DNA of 38,973 bases from the NCBI GenBank assembly GCA_016866785.1, contig VGLH01000020.1, forward strand, positions 1 to 38,973, written 5' to 3'. This document shows, piece after piece, positions 22,238-30,765 of the stretch; within the stretch, counting starts at the first letter, position 1, and the number at the start of each line of letters is the position of its first letter. The position numbers and the translations under genes were made by a program. This stretch comes from Candidatus Poribacteria bacterium (lineage in GTDB: Bacteria > Poribacteria > WGA-4E > GCA-2687025). The notes below the pieces were generated by a model, which worked only from the letters and a program-made list of their open reading frames with translations, searched no databases and was not told the DNA's origin.

Positions 22238-24844
22238 TCACATCCCGAACCAGTAGTCCCACTTCATCAGGAACACGTTCCCGCCGCCGTCCGTGAAGGC
22301 GCTGCCGACCTCGCGAACGCCCGGCAGTGCCGGGTCGGGCCCGTCGAACGACGCGCTGCGGGACTGCGACCAGACCGCATAGAAAGCGCTCCCCGGTTGG
22401 TACTCCCAGCGGAACACGAGGTTCCCCCGGAGCGCGCGCGCGTGGAAGTCTGGATTCTCTTTCAGCGCGCCCGAATAGGGTCTGAAGTCGTAGCTGCTGG
22501 GACGGGCGAGCTCGCGGACCGCGCCGTAGTCCCCGACGGCGACGAAGGGCTGCACGTACGCTTGCAGGCTCGCGTTCGGCGTGAGGCTCACGTTGACGCG
22601 CGTCGTGAAATCGACGGTTCGGCTCCGCAGCTTGCCGAAGATGAAGCGGTCGTCAGTGCCGTCGCCGTCGCTGTCCACGTTCGTGATCCATTGGGCGTCG
22701 CTGCCGGAGCGCGAGAACCCAGGTCCGAAGTTGAGCTCGATGTTCGGCGCCGGACGCACCGAGACATAGGTTCCCAGCCGGCGGCGGAACCCCGCGTTCC
22801 GGTCGCGTTGTCCATACTGGAAGAAAACGAAGGCGCTGAGCGGCTTGCTCCAGTCGCTGCCCAGGTTGAGCCATCCCCATGTCTCTGCCGGTCGGATGAC
22901 CAGCGGTCCCCCGCGCGTCTCGCGGTCATCCATCGCCTCGAAGTCGCGGCTGACGCCCCACCCGCCGAATCCGTAGAACCGGAGCTGGTTCCAGTTGTTG
23001 ACGTTGACCCCCCTCGCCAGGTTCACGCCGTCGTAGTTCCAGTGGGACCAGAAGTTCACGTTGTAGCCCGACCGGCGGGCGAGCAGCCAGGGCGTCTGCC
23101 GCTCCGCGTAGACATGAGCTCCCACGCGGAGTAGGTCCGGACGACCCATATAGCCCAGATCGTTCACGTCGAAGCCAGGAGAATGCGCGTCGGCGTAGAG
23201 CTGTCCCCCAAGCCAGCCGGAGAACTTCGCCAGGTACACCTGCGCGCCGTACCCGTCCTTCCGGTCGTCCAGGGAACCCGTGCGGCTCGACGCAGCGCGG
23301 GCGTAGAGCGAGTAGGCGTTTTTGCCCCACCGAGTCGTCGAGTCCGCCCCGACGACCAGCGACGGCGGAGCGCCGATTCGACTCGCAGAGGCGACTGTTA
23401 AGGCGACATTGGAACTGCCCAGTACGTCCTGCTGAACTCGCCCGACGACGTAGTTCGCGAAGGGCTCGATCTGGAAGGAACTCCGTTCCATTCGCTCGAT
23501 ACCAGCCGCGTCGTCGCGCACCGGCGAGTCGATCTGCGCGTACTCCGCCTGCGTAACGGCGTCAAGAACAGCGAACGTCGTACCACGTGCGGTCTTGCCG
23601 GAAAGCTTCGCCGCCGCGAGGATGGTCGTCGCCTCGGGACGCTCAATGACGTCCGACCCATCCGGCGTGTCGAACATCCCCGGCGACCTGCCAATCCGGC
23701 GCGAGTAGAAGAGCTGGTAGGGCGAGTCGATGCCGACGATGCCCGCGCGTGGCGGCTGGAAGAGCCCGTTGCCCTCGATGAAGAAGGGGCGACGCTCCTC
23801 GAAAAACGTCTCGAAGGTCGTCAGATTGAGCACGGCGGGGTCCGCTTCGACCTGCCCGAAATCCGGGTTCAGCGTCACGTTCAAGGATGTGCCGGACGAA
23901 ACGCCATAGCGCACGTCCGCGCCCACGGCTCCACCCAGATCGACGCCGCTCGAAGTCGACGCGTCCGCACGCTCCGCACTAGCGCGCGCGAACGGGACGA
24001 CCTCCAAATGCCTCGCCGGACGGATGTCGCGGATCCCGACAAGGTGCCCGAACCGCGGTACCCACCCGCTCTCGTTCCGCCGTACGAGAACCCACTGGTC
24101 GCGCTCCTTCTTTCGGCTGATGCCCCGCAGTAACTGGATGCCCCAGGTGTATTCGTCCTGCGGCGCGAAGCGCAGAACGTGATACGGGATGCGATACTCC
24201 GCGCTCCAGCCCGCATCGCTCCGCGACACGCGCGCCTCCCAGACGCCGTTCCAGGTGCGGTCGGGCTCCCGCCCTTCGTCCTCTTCGGCGTCCGCGAGCG
24301 CACCCGACGCCGCGACGGCGAACCATCGGCTCGTGCGATGGTCGTGGTGGGTGTCCAGACAGACGGCGACCCAGTCGTTCTCGATGTCCGCATCGCGCCG
24401 CGACAGGTTCGCGACGATCCGCTGCGGCTCGCTGTCGAGACATTCGATGCCGATGTAGAGCGCCATGTCATCGTAGAGAACCCGCACGGTCGTCGTCTCG
24501 GTGGCGGATTCGCCTTCGTGTTCGGCGGGCTCCTTCTGTAGGAACCCGCCGTTCACCGGAGCCGCTTCCCAAGCCGCGTCGTCGAGGATTCCGTCGATCC
24601 GGGGCGGCGTCCCCTCGATCCGAACCGCTTCCAGTGTCCGCGCGGGATGTCTCGGCTCCTCGGCTTGCACCGCCGCAGCGACGCTCAGGATGCACAACGC
24701 GATGAACGCTCCGATGGCTGCCAATCCGACACGGATGATCGTTTCAACCGGAAACGCCCCTGCACCCCGCCCAGCGTATCGCTCTATCACTTGGCGTTCG
24801 TAGGGGCCCAAGCGTGTCGGCGCATGGACGCGCTGTACCACCAT
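22238..24844 (-). CDS. DUF5916 outer-membrane-type protein with CBM9-like domain
   Basis: 868 residues from the ATG at 24842-24844, chosen for AAGGGGAT upstream. A long basic N-terminus precedes a membrane or signal stretch (about 37-61, IRVGLAAIGAFIALCILSVA). A carbohydrate-binding module 9-like domain follows (IDGILDDAAWEAAPV, ALYIGIECLDSEP). The rest is the DUF5916 region, with WSAEYRIPYHVLRF, NPDFGQVEADPAVLNLT and FEERRPFFIEG. Alternating strand-rich sequence and the terminal aromatic MKWDYWFGM suggest an outer-membrane beta-barrel. The function is unknown; family members lie near polysaccharide or peptide use genes. It is convergent with hisF. Confidence 0.88.
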   Translation of the reverse strand: MVVQRVHAPTRLGPYERQVIERYAGRGAGAFPVETIIRVGLAAIGAFIALCILSVAAAVQAEEPRHPARTLEAVRIEGTPPRIDGILDDAAWEAAPVNGGFLQKEPAEHEGESATETTTVRVLYDDMALYIGIECLDSEPQRIVANLSRRDADIENDWVAVCLDTHHDHRTSRWFAVAASGALADAEEDEGREPDRTWNGVWEARVSRSDAGWSAEYRIPYHVLRFAPQDEYTWGIQLLRGISRKKERDQWVLVRRNESGWVPRFGHLVGIRDIRPARHLEVVPFARASAERADASTSSGVDLGGAVGADVRYGVSSGTSLNVTLNPDFGQVEADPAVLNLTTFETFFEERRPFFIEGNGLFQPPRAGIVGIDSPYQLFYSRRIGRSPGMFDTPDGSDVIERPEATTILAAAKLSGKTARGTTFAVLDAVTQAEYAQIDSPVRDDAAGIERMERSSFQIEPFANYVVGRVQQDVLGSSNVALTVASASRIGAPPSLVVGADSTTRWGKNAYSLYARAASSRTGSLDDRKDGYGAQVYLAKFSGWLGGQLYADAHSPGFDVNDLGYMGRPDLLRVGAHVYAERQTPWLLARRSGYNVNFWSHWNYDGVNLARGVNVNNWNQLRFYGFGGWGVSRDFEAMDDRETRGGPLVIRPAETWGWLNLGSDWSKPLSAFVFFQYGQRDRNAGFRRRLGTYVSVRPAPNIELNFGPGFSRSGSDAQWITNVDSDGDGTDDRFIFGKLRSRTVDFTTRVNVSLTPNASLQAYVQPFVAVGDYGAVRELARPSSYDFRPYSGALKENPDFHARALRGNLVFRWEYQPGSAFYAVWSQSRSASFDGPDPALPGVREVGSAFTDGGGNVFLMKWDYWFGM

Positions 24845-24880
24845 TAACCGATCCCCTTGTGTGGTATTCTTGTGTGTATG

Positions 24881-24940
24881 GGACGCACTCATCGGTGCGT
24901 CCTCCACTGGCACTGAGGGCAGGTGTTCCGACGCCTGCCC
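24881..24940 (+). other. Two tandem hairpins, possible small RNA or leader structure
   Basis: GGACGCA/TGCGTCC (24881-24902, 8-base loop) and GGGCAGG/CCTGCCC (24917-24940, 10-base loop), the second followed by TTGCTTCGTCT as in a terminator. A TATTCT box at 24865-24870 would start a plus-strand transcript near 24877, but its -35 is poor. The gap 24845-25120 holds nothing else recognisable. Confidence 0.35.
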
Positions 24941-25120
24941 TTGCTTCGTCTGGGCTTGCCTACGGGCCCGCGCCGAACGTGCGCGTCAGGCGGATGTTAA
25001 TGGGTCGAAGCCCCTTCGCCGTCTAGGACCTTGTGCAGATTCTCACGATCTCGTCGCACGAAAGCGCTGCATCACTATAGACGCATCGCGGATGCATGCG
25101 ATAGCGGAAACCGCTCGCCA

Positions 25121-26194
25121 TCAGTCCAACGCGCGGACGTAAACGGCTCCCAGGTTCGTCCGCAGCTCGACGCGGGGTCCCCCGCCGTTCACGGACATCT
25201 GAAGGGAACGCCCCGAACCCTCCGGGCGTTGCCAGTCTGTCGAGATGGTTCCGAGATTCGTCGATGCCGACAGGTCGAACCCCGCGTTGCGAGGGAGCCG
25301 TGCCTCCACAGCGCCCATCGACGTCGTCGCCGTCAAGGGGGCGTCCAGCTCCTGCCGCACCGTGACCTCGATTGCGCCGCTGCTGGTATCGAGCGACGTC
25401 GGAGCAGCGATCCTCGGTGTGCGCACCGCGATGGCTCCACGTCGAGTCGTCGCTTCGAACTTGGCATCAATCCCGTCGGAGATGTCGATCTCGATCGCCC
25501 CGTTCTCCGTCGAGACGACCGTCTCGCCCTCGATCCGCGCCACCGATACGCGGACAGAGCCGTTCTTCGTCCGAGCCGATCCGACCGCGTCAACTTCGTC
25601 GAGCTGCAGCGCTCCGTTGTGAGTCAAGGCATCGACAGAGCCTTGGACATCGCGCATCTCGATTGCGCCGTTGTGCGTCAACGCGTCAATGGACCCGCGA
25701 ACGTCGGTCACGTCAATCGCGCCGTTCCGCGTCTCGAGATCCGCGTCCGCCCGGATGCCCGCGACGCGGATCCCGCCGTTGTCGGAATCGGCAACGACGT
25801 TGAGCTCTTCGGGAACCATCACGCGGTAGTCCATCGTCAATTGGCGGATGTGTGCAGATGTGCTTCCGCCCGGTATCGGCGTGTCGATGGTGAGGCGGCT
25901 TCCGTCGCGGCTGATCTTCGGCACGAAGCTCTGCGCGTAGTCGTATCCGCTATCCTCGTCGTCCGACCGAACGGTTCGCCTGGCTTCGATGCCGATCGAG
26001 CCGCTGTCCCAAGCCTCGACCCGAATCCCGCCGTTGCTGGTGTGGATGGTCAGCGACGCGATCCCAGACGGGCTCTCGTCGTAGGTCAGCGTGTCCTCCC
26101 AGCGATGGCTGCCACGCCCGACGGATACGACGCACCCGAGAATCCCCCACGAAAGCATGAGCACGACTCCTAGCGACAGCATGGCGCGCTGCAT
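25121..26194 (-). CDS. DUF4097 lipoprotein, beta-solenoid
   Basis: 357 residues. A lipobox (GILGC, Cys21) makes it a lipoprotein. The mature part is a beta-solenoid of about 20-residue rungs with at least twelve repeats, each turning at a loop of the type TRNGAI, THNGAL, TENGAI, TSSGAI or TNLGTI. This is the DUF4097 adhesin-like family, of unknown function. It starts 4 bases after the previous DUF4097 gene, so the two are cotranscribed. The ATG has AGGAGCG upstream. It probably faces the periplasm or surface. Confidence 0.88.
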   Translation of the reverse strand: MQRAMLSLGVVLMLSWGILGCVVSVGRGSHRWEDTLTYDESPSGIASLTIHTSNGGIRVEAWDSGSIGIEARRTVRSDDEDSGYDYAQSFVPKISRDGSRLTIDTPIPGGSTSAHIRQLTMDYRVMVPEELNVVADSDNGGIRVAGIRADADLETRNGAIDVTDVRGSIDALTHNGAIEMRDVQGSVDALTHNGALQLDEVDAVGSARTKNGSVRVSVARIEGETVVSTENGAIEIDISDGIDAKFEATTRRGAIAVRTPRIAAPTSLDTSSGAIEVTVRQELDAPLTATTSMGAVEARLPRNAGFDLSASTNLGTISTDWQRPEGSGRSLQMSVNGGGPRVELRTNLGAVYVRALD

Positions 26195-26198
26195 CGGA

Positions 26199-27929
26199 CT
26201 ACGCTCCTGTACGGCGATGGATCGTGATGTCGCCGCACGCCGTGTGGACGATCAAGGCGGCACCGCCGCCGCCCAGGCTGGCGATGAGGCGCGAACTCCC
26301 GTCCTCGGACACCGATGGAGCTTCGAGCCCCTCGACGTGGATGCTCCCGTCATCGCTCGTCGCGTCGAGATCGACGCCCAGCGATGCTGGCAGTTCGACC
26401 CGGATGCTGCCGTCGTCGGCACGCAGCCGGACCTCGCGGTCGACGCGCTCGCGAACCTCCGCGACGATCTCGCCGCTCCCGGACTCGACGTTCAGCGATC
26501 CGACGCTTCGGCACTGGACGCGAACACTCCCGTCGTCCGACCGGACTCGGAGCTCGTCCGAAACCGCATCGACCTGCGCCTCGACGGTCCCGCAGCCGGT
26601 GCGGAGCTCCATCTGCCGCCCAGACCCAAGGGCGACCCGCAGGCTTCCGTCGTCCGCAACCGCGCGGATCGAGTCGGCGACCTTGGCAAGGTTCGCCTCG
26701 ATCGTGCCGGAACCTGTGTGCGCCGCAAACCCTTGCGCCGATACGACCGTCGCCCGAATGGATCCATCGTCCGTGGATACGTCCGTCTCACCGGAGCACT
26801 CCGCCATCGTCAGCTCGACGTTCCCAGAACCTGTATGAACCCTCGCGGACGCGACCGACCGGAGGCGAACGCGTATCCGGCCGTCGTCGCTGCGCACGTC
26901 CGCGACCGCTTCGGGCGTTGACTCCGCATTGAGCGCGACGTCGCCGGAACCCGTCGCGATGGCGATCTCCCCGCTCCATGTCCCGCCGGAGACCGTTACG
27001 GGCCCGTCGCCGGTAGACAACCGAGCCGAACCGCCGCAATCACGGAGCACGATAGGCCCGTCGCCGGTCTCCGCGTCGATCTCCGATTGGACTCCCACGA
27101 GCGCGATGGGCCCGTCGCCGGTGCGGACTCGCACGCGCTCATAGGTTCCGCGTAGCTCGACGGCTCCGTCGCCAGTCTCCAGCTCCGCCTCGTTCGCCGA
27201 GCACTCTTGAAGGGCGACCGCGCCGTCGCCGGTGCGGATAGTGAACACATCGCCCTGGACTTTGCTGAGGGAGATAGGTCCGTCCCCAGTCGAGAGCGCG
27301 ACGTTGAGCGCTCGCAGGCCGCGCACTTCGATGGATCCCTCATTGGACTCTACGTCGAGATGGCAGCCGTCGCGTATCCGAACTTGCGCGTTCGACCGGT
27401 ACTCGGCGCGGACACCGGCGTCGTCCCTGTGGATGTGCGCTCCGGGAGAGAAATGGACCATCTCGTCGCCGGAACCCAATACGGCGACCGGCGCATCGTC
27501 CTGGTGAACGCGTACGCGCACACCTGCATCGATGCTCATGCCGCTCGCCCCCGAGCGCTCCGCGTCGACGGATCGCCCGTGCCTGCGGTCGAAGCCCACA
27601 TGACGCCCCCGATGGATCGACCTCTCCAGCGTCTTGGCATGACCGGCAGCGCTCCTCGCGGTTGACAGTGCGTCGGAAACCGCCGTCATGACGGTCGTGA
27701 CGATGGCGTTGGCGAGATCGTCGGGTCGAGCTCCAGACGTGTCCGACGCTGGCTCCGGCGGTTCGCGGTCGCGGAGTGCCCGAAGGAGCGCCTCCGCTTC
27801 GTCCGCTCCGATCTTCCCGGCAGCCAGCATCTCAAGCACCTGACGCGTCGGGCTCGGTTCTTCCCGATGATCCATCTCGTCCACTTCCTCGTCCACTTCT
27901 TGCCTCGCCTCGTTGGTGTTCTCCGACAT
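26199..27929 (-). CDS. DUF4097 beta-solenoid protein with SHOCT-like N-terminus
   Basis: 576 residues from the ATG at 27927-27929, chosen for GGAGG 5 bases upstream; a second ATG at 27939-27941 is less well placed. An acidic N-terminus leads to a short helical motif VLEMLAAGKIGADEAEALL (31-49), as in YvlB-like proteins. The rest is a solenoid of about 19 rungs. The first turns read TGDG six times in a row; then TGSG and DDG loops alternate strictly for ten rungs. No signal peptide or membrane segment is seen, unlike its neighbour. Function unknown. It lies 34 bases after the DUF2089 regulator gene. Confidence 0.88.
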   Translation of the reverse strand: MSENTNEARQEVDEEVDEMDHREEPSPTRQVLEMLAAGKIGADEAEALLRALRDREPPEPASDTSGARPDDLANAIVTTVMTAVSDALSTARSAAGHAKTLERSIHRGRHVGFDRRHGRSVDAERSGASGMSIDAGVRVRVHQDDAPVAVLGSGDEMVHFSPGAHIHRDDAGVRAEYRSNAQVRIRDGCHLDVESNEGSIEVRGLRALNVALSTGDGPISLSKVQGDVFTIRTGDGAVALQECSANEAELETGDGAVELRGTYERVRVRTGDGPIALVGVQSEIDAETGDGPIVLRDCGGSARLSTGDGPVTVSGGTWSGEIAIATGSGDVALNAESTPEAVADVRSDDGRIRVRLRSVASARVHTGSGNVELTMAECSGETDVSTDDGSIRATVVSAQGFAAHTGSGTIEANLAKVADSIRAVADDGSLRVALGSGRQMELRTGCGTVEAQVDAVSDELRVRSDDGSVRVQCRSVGSLNVESGSGEIVAEVRERVDREVRLRADDGSIRVELPASLGVDLDATSDDGSIHVEGLEAPSVSEDGSSRLIASLGGGGAALIVHTACGDITIHRRTGA

Positions 27930-27963
27930 GGTTGCCTCCATGTTCGCTTCGACGGACTGCTGC

Positions 27964-28377
27964 TCAGAGCTTTCGGATGGCTTCGACGGCGTCGTTCGCA
28001 GTGATCTCGCCGCGCTGGAGCCGGTCGAGGATCTCGCTGCGCTGCCGCTGCACCCGAGCATCCGTCGAGCCAGTCTGCGGAGCCGGATCAGTGGGTTCAT
28101 CGGAGCCCTCTCCCTCGAAGCCCATCTCGTTGATGACGGCGTTGAGCCGGTTCCTCAGCGCCGTGTAGGCAACACCCGATTCGCGCTCCATCTCCTTCAG
28201 GTTCCCCCGGTTCTGGACGAACCGCTCCAGGAACTCGAGGCTCTCCTCCGAGAGCCGGCAGAACCGCGACGCGACGAAGGTTCCACGCACCTCCGTGTCG
28301 CAGTCCGGGCAGTGAATCACCGTGATCGTCAGTTCCGTGTTCCCGCACGCCGGACATCGTTCGATGATCTTTCTCAT
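27964..28377 (-). CDS. DUF2089 zinc-ribbon/HTH regulator
   Basis: 137 residues. Four cysteines (8, 11, 23, 26 in CPACG and CPDCD) form a zinc ribbon. A helix-turn-helix follows with the family signature FLERFVQNRGNLKEMERESG and YTALRNRLNAVI. The C-terminus (113-137, SEILDRLQRGEITANDAVEAI) repeats the SHOCT-like pattern found at the start of the DUF4097 protein next door. DUF2089 genes commonly accompany DUF4097 genes, so it likely controls this operon. The ATG at 28375-28377 has GAGGGG upstream and a promoter immediately before it. Confidence 0.9.
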   Translation of the reverse strand: MRKIIERCPACGNTELTITVIHCPDCDTEVRGTFVASRFCRLSEESLEFLERFVQNRGNLKEMERESGVAYTALRNRLNAVINEMGFEGEGSDEPTDPAPQTGSTDARVQRQRSEILDRLQRGEITANDAVEAIRKL

Positions 28378-28394
28378 ATCGACCCCTCGTGCCC

Positions 28395-28423
28395 TGTATA
28401 TCTCCATATTTTGTTATTTGCAA
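28395..28423 (-). promoter_or_regulatory. Predicted sigma-70 promoter of the DUF2089-DUF4097 operon
   Basis: The minus strand reads TTGCAA (28418-28423), exactly 17 bases, then TATACA (28395-28400), in an AT-rich stretch unlike the surrounding DNA. The start would be near 28388, leaving a leader of only about 11 bases that holds the ribosome site. Confidence 0.65.
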
Positions 28424-28560
28424 GGGTAAATGGCGAAAAAGATGGCGATAAACCGAAAATTCTATACCTGTCACGTGAACCGCCACTTGCTTGAGAACCA
28501 GCGAGTAGGCTATCGTCGTCGCGTGTCCCATCGACTCCGGCGACCCGATTGGCGGACCTC

Positions 28561-29157
28561 ATGCCCGAGCCTCGCTGCCCCTTCATCGTGACGGTGACCG
28601 CGCAAGACACCGTCGGCATCATCGCCAACATCACCACCACCATCGCCGGACTCGGTGGAAGCGTTGACGAGCTCAGCCAGACCGTAATGAGCGGCTATTT
28701 CACGATCCTCCTCGCCGCGCGCTTCCCCGAAGGAACGGCGGCGGAGACCGTCCGCGCTTCCATCGAATCCGCAGGAGCCCCTCTGGGACTCGTCGCCATC
28801 GTCCGAATGGCAGCGGGCGATGCCGCCGCTGCTACGGCGTCCCTCGGCGACCGCTACGTCCTGACCGTCCTTGGAGACGACCGCGCGGGCATCATCGCCC
28901 AGATCGCGACGCACCTCGCCGCGCAGGGAATCAACATTGAGGACTTCTATGCCCGCGCCGAGGCCGGGCGGTTCATCATGGTCCTCCAGGTGCAGGTCGA
29001 GGGTGGCTGGACGTCGGATCACCTGCGGCTCGATCTAGAGGCGCTTGGCGAGGAACTCGGTCTGCGCGTCCATCTCCAACACGAAGACATCTTCCGCGCC
29101 ACCAGCGAGGTCGGAGCCGTCCGGCGGCTCGTCACGCACCGGCGCTCCGGCGGATAG
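28561..29157 (+). CDS. Two-ACT-domain regulatory protein (GcvR/UPF0237-like)
   Basis: 198 residues with two ACT domains: about 5-75 (FIVTVTAQDTVGIIANITTTI) and about 95-170 (YVLTVLGDDRAGIIAQIATHL). ACT domains bind small ligands, often amino acids, and regulate partners. The ATG at 28561 is preferred to TTG at 28549, though both lack a strong ribosome site. It ends 5 bases before the UPF0210 gene. That pairing of an ACT protein with UPF0210 is widespread and suggests the ACT protein senses a ligand for its partner. A weak promoter (TTGCTT-N18-TATCGT, 28487-28516) lies upstream. Confidence 0.88.
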   Translation: MPEPRCPFIVTVTAQDTVGIIANITTTIAGLGGSVDELSQTVMSGYFTILLAARFPEGTAAETVRASIESAGAPLGLVAIVRMAAGDAAAATASLGDRYVLTVLGDDRAGIIAQIATHLAAQGINIEDFYARAEAGRFIMVLQVQVEGGWTSDHLRLDLEALGEELGLRVHLQHEDIFRATSEVGAVRRLVTHRRSGG

Positions 29158-29162
29158 GACCT

Positions 29163-30530
29163 ATGCTCCGCACCGAAGATATCCTGATGACGCTACGGAT
29201 GTTCCGCGACGAGAACCTCGACGTGCGGACCGTCACCATGGGCATCAACCTGATGGACTGCGCCGGTCCCAACATCGACGTCGTCTGCCGGAAGGTGCGC
29301 CAGAAGGTCAACGACTTGGCGGGTCGGCTGGTGCGGGTCGGAAGGCAGGCGTCCGGCAGGTACGGCATCCCCATCGTCAACTTCCGACTCGCCGTCAGTC
29401 CGGTCGCCCTTTTCGGAGCGGGACACGGGTCGCCGGGGATGGTCCGTATCGCCCATGCGCTCGACGCGGCAGCGCAGGAGGTGAACGTCGATTTCGTCGG
29501 CGGTTTCTCGGCGCTCGTCCAGAAAGGCTGCGCCGACGCCGACAGCGCCCTGCTCGACGCGCTGCCGGACGCTCTCAGCGCGACGTCGCACGTGTGCGGC
29601 TCGCTCAACGTCGCATCGACGCGCGCCGGCATCAACATGGACGCCATCCTGCGCGTGAGCCAGTCGCTCAAGCGGCTCGCCGAACGTACCCGCGAGAGCG
29701 ACGGCTTCGGCTGCGCCAAGTTGGTCGTGTTCGCCAACATGCCGGACGACAACCCGTTCATGGCGGGAGCCGTTCTCGGGATTGGCGAGCCGGAGTGCGC
29801 GATCAACATCGGCGTCAGCGGACCCGGCGTTGTCAAGCGAGCCGTCGAGGCGCTGCGTGCGATGGAGAGCCGACCGACGTTGGGCGAGATCGCCGAGGAG
29901 ATCAAGTGCACGGCGTTCCGCATCACGCGGATCGGCGAGCTCATCGGCAACGAGGTCGCCGCCGAACTCGGCGTGCGCTTCGGCATCGTCGATCTCTCGC
30001 TGGCTCCGACTCCGCGGATCGGCGACTCCGTCGGCGAGATTCTCCAGATGCTGGGGATTCAGCGCGTCGGGGCGGCGGGCTCGACGGCGGCGCTCGCGTT
30101 GCTGACCGACGCCGTCAAGAAGGGCGGGGCGTTCGCGTCGTCGTCGGTCGGGGGCTTGTCGGGAGCGTTCATTCCGGTCAGCGAAGACGCCGTACTCGCC
30201 GCCGCCGTCGCCAGCGGAGACCTGTCCATCGAGAAGCTGGAAGCGATGACGAGCATCTGCTCGGTGGGCTTGGACATGGTCGCCGTGCCGGGCGACACGT
30301 CGGCGGAGACGCTCGCCGCTCAGATCGCCGACGAGGTCGCCATCGGCGTCATGAACAACAAGACGACCGCGACGCGGCTCATCCCGGTTCCCGGCAAGTC
30401 GGCAGGAGAGCTCGCCGTGTTCGGCGGGCTCTTCGGCGAGGCTCCCATCCTGCCCCTGCGATCCGGCGGCGAGGACTTCGTGCGCTTCGGCGGGCAGATC
30501 CCCGCGCCGATCCACTCCCTCCGCAACTAG
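29163..30530 (+). CDS. UPF0210/PFL-like family protein
   Basis: 455 residues, the usual length of the UPF0210 (DUF711) family, which is structurally related to glycyl radical enzymes. Seen here: MFRDENLDVRTVTMGINLMDC at the start, the conserved GIGEPECAINIGVSGPGVV region, and IGVMNNKTTATRLIPVPGKSAGE near the end. I do not see a clear glycyl-radical signature or an activase gene nearby. The enzymatic role of the family is unknown. It is placed directly after the two-ACT protein (5 bases), as in many other bacteria. The ATG has AGGA upstream. A dispersed repeat follows. Confidence 0.9.
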   Translation: MLRTEDILMTLRMFRDENLDVRTVTMGINLMDCAGPNIDVVCRKVRQKVNDLAGRLVRVGRQASGRYGIPIVNFRLAVSPVALFGAGHGSPGMVRIAHALDAAAQEVNVDFVGGFSALVQKGCADADSALLDALPDALSATSHVCGSLNVASTRAGINMDAILRVSQSLKRLAERTRESDGFGCAKLVVFANMPDDNPFMAGAVLGIGEPECAINIGVSGPGVVKRAVEALRAMESRPTLGEIAEEIKCTAFRITRIGELIGNEVAAELGVRFGIVDLSLAPTPRIGDSVGEILQMLGIQRVGAAGSTAALALLTDAVKKGGAFASSSVGGLSGAFIPVSEDAVLAAAVASGDLSIEKLEAMTSICSVGLDMVAVPGDTSAETLAAQIADEVAIGVMNNKTTATRLIPVPGKSAGELAVFGGLFGEAPILPLRSGGEDFVRFGGQIPAPIHSLRN

Positions 30531-30589
30531 CGGCGTCCCATCTCTGCCGCCCGCGCGGTCACCTTGTCGCTCCTACGCCCCATCCCGTC

Positions 30590-30644
30590 GCTCCCGCGAG
30601 AGCGGGAGCCCAGGGTCCTGCATCCCGACTTCCGCGGGAATGAC
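30590..30644. repeat. Dispersed hairpin repeat (GCTCCCGC-type), copy 2
   Basis: GCTCCCGC, loop GAGA, GCGGGAGC (30590-30609), then CGCGGGAATGAC ending at 30644. The stem is identical to 10337-10356. It lies 60 bases after the UPF0210 stop. The nested second hairpin of copy 1 is absent. Confidence 0.7.
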
Positions 30645-30765
30645 AAACCCAAGCTAACCGCGCGACGCCGCCATCTCGGGTTGCCGACTCCAGTCCCCGC
30701 GCACTACCCTAAGAATGGAGTCGTCGCGCATATCCCACCGATTGGAGCCCAGCCGAGGAACCGAC

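Noticed and set aside
24941-25120. tRNA-like stretch around GGGTCGAAGCCCC
   Set aside because: It has no acceptor stem, no matching anticodon arm and the wrong spacing; the T-loop likeness is only local.
29045-30643. 532-codon plus-strand frame overlapping the UPF0210 gene
   Set aside because: It is arginine-rich composition noise in a second frame; the UPF0210 frame carries the conserved sequence.
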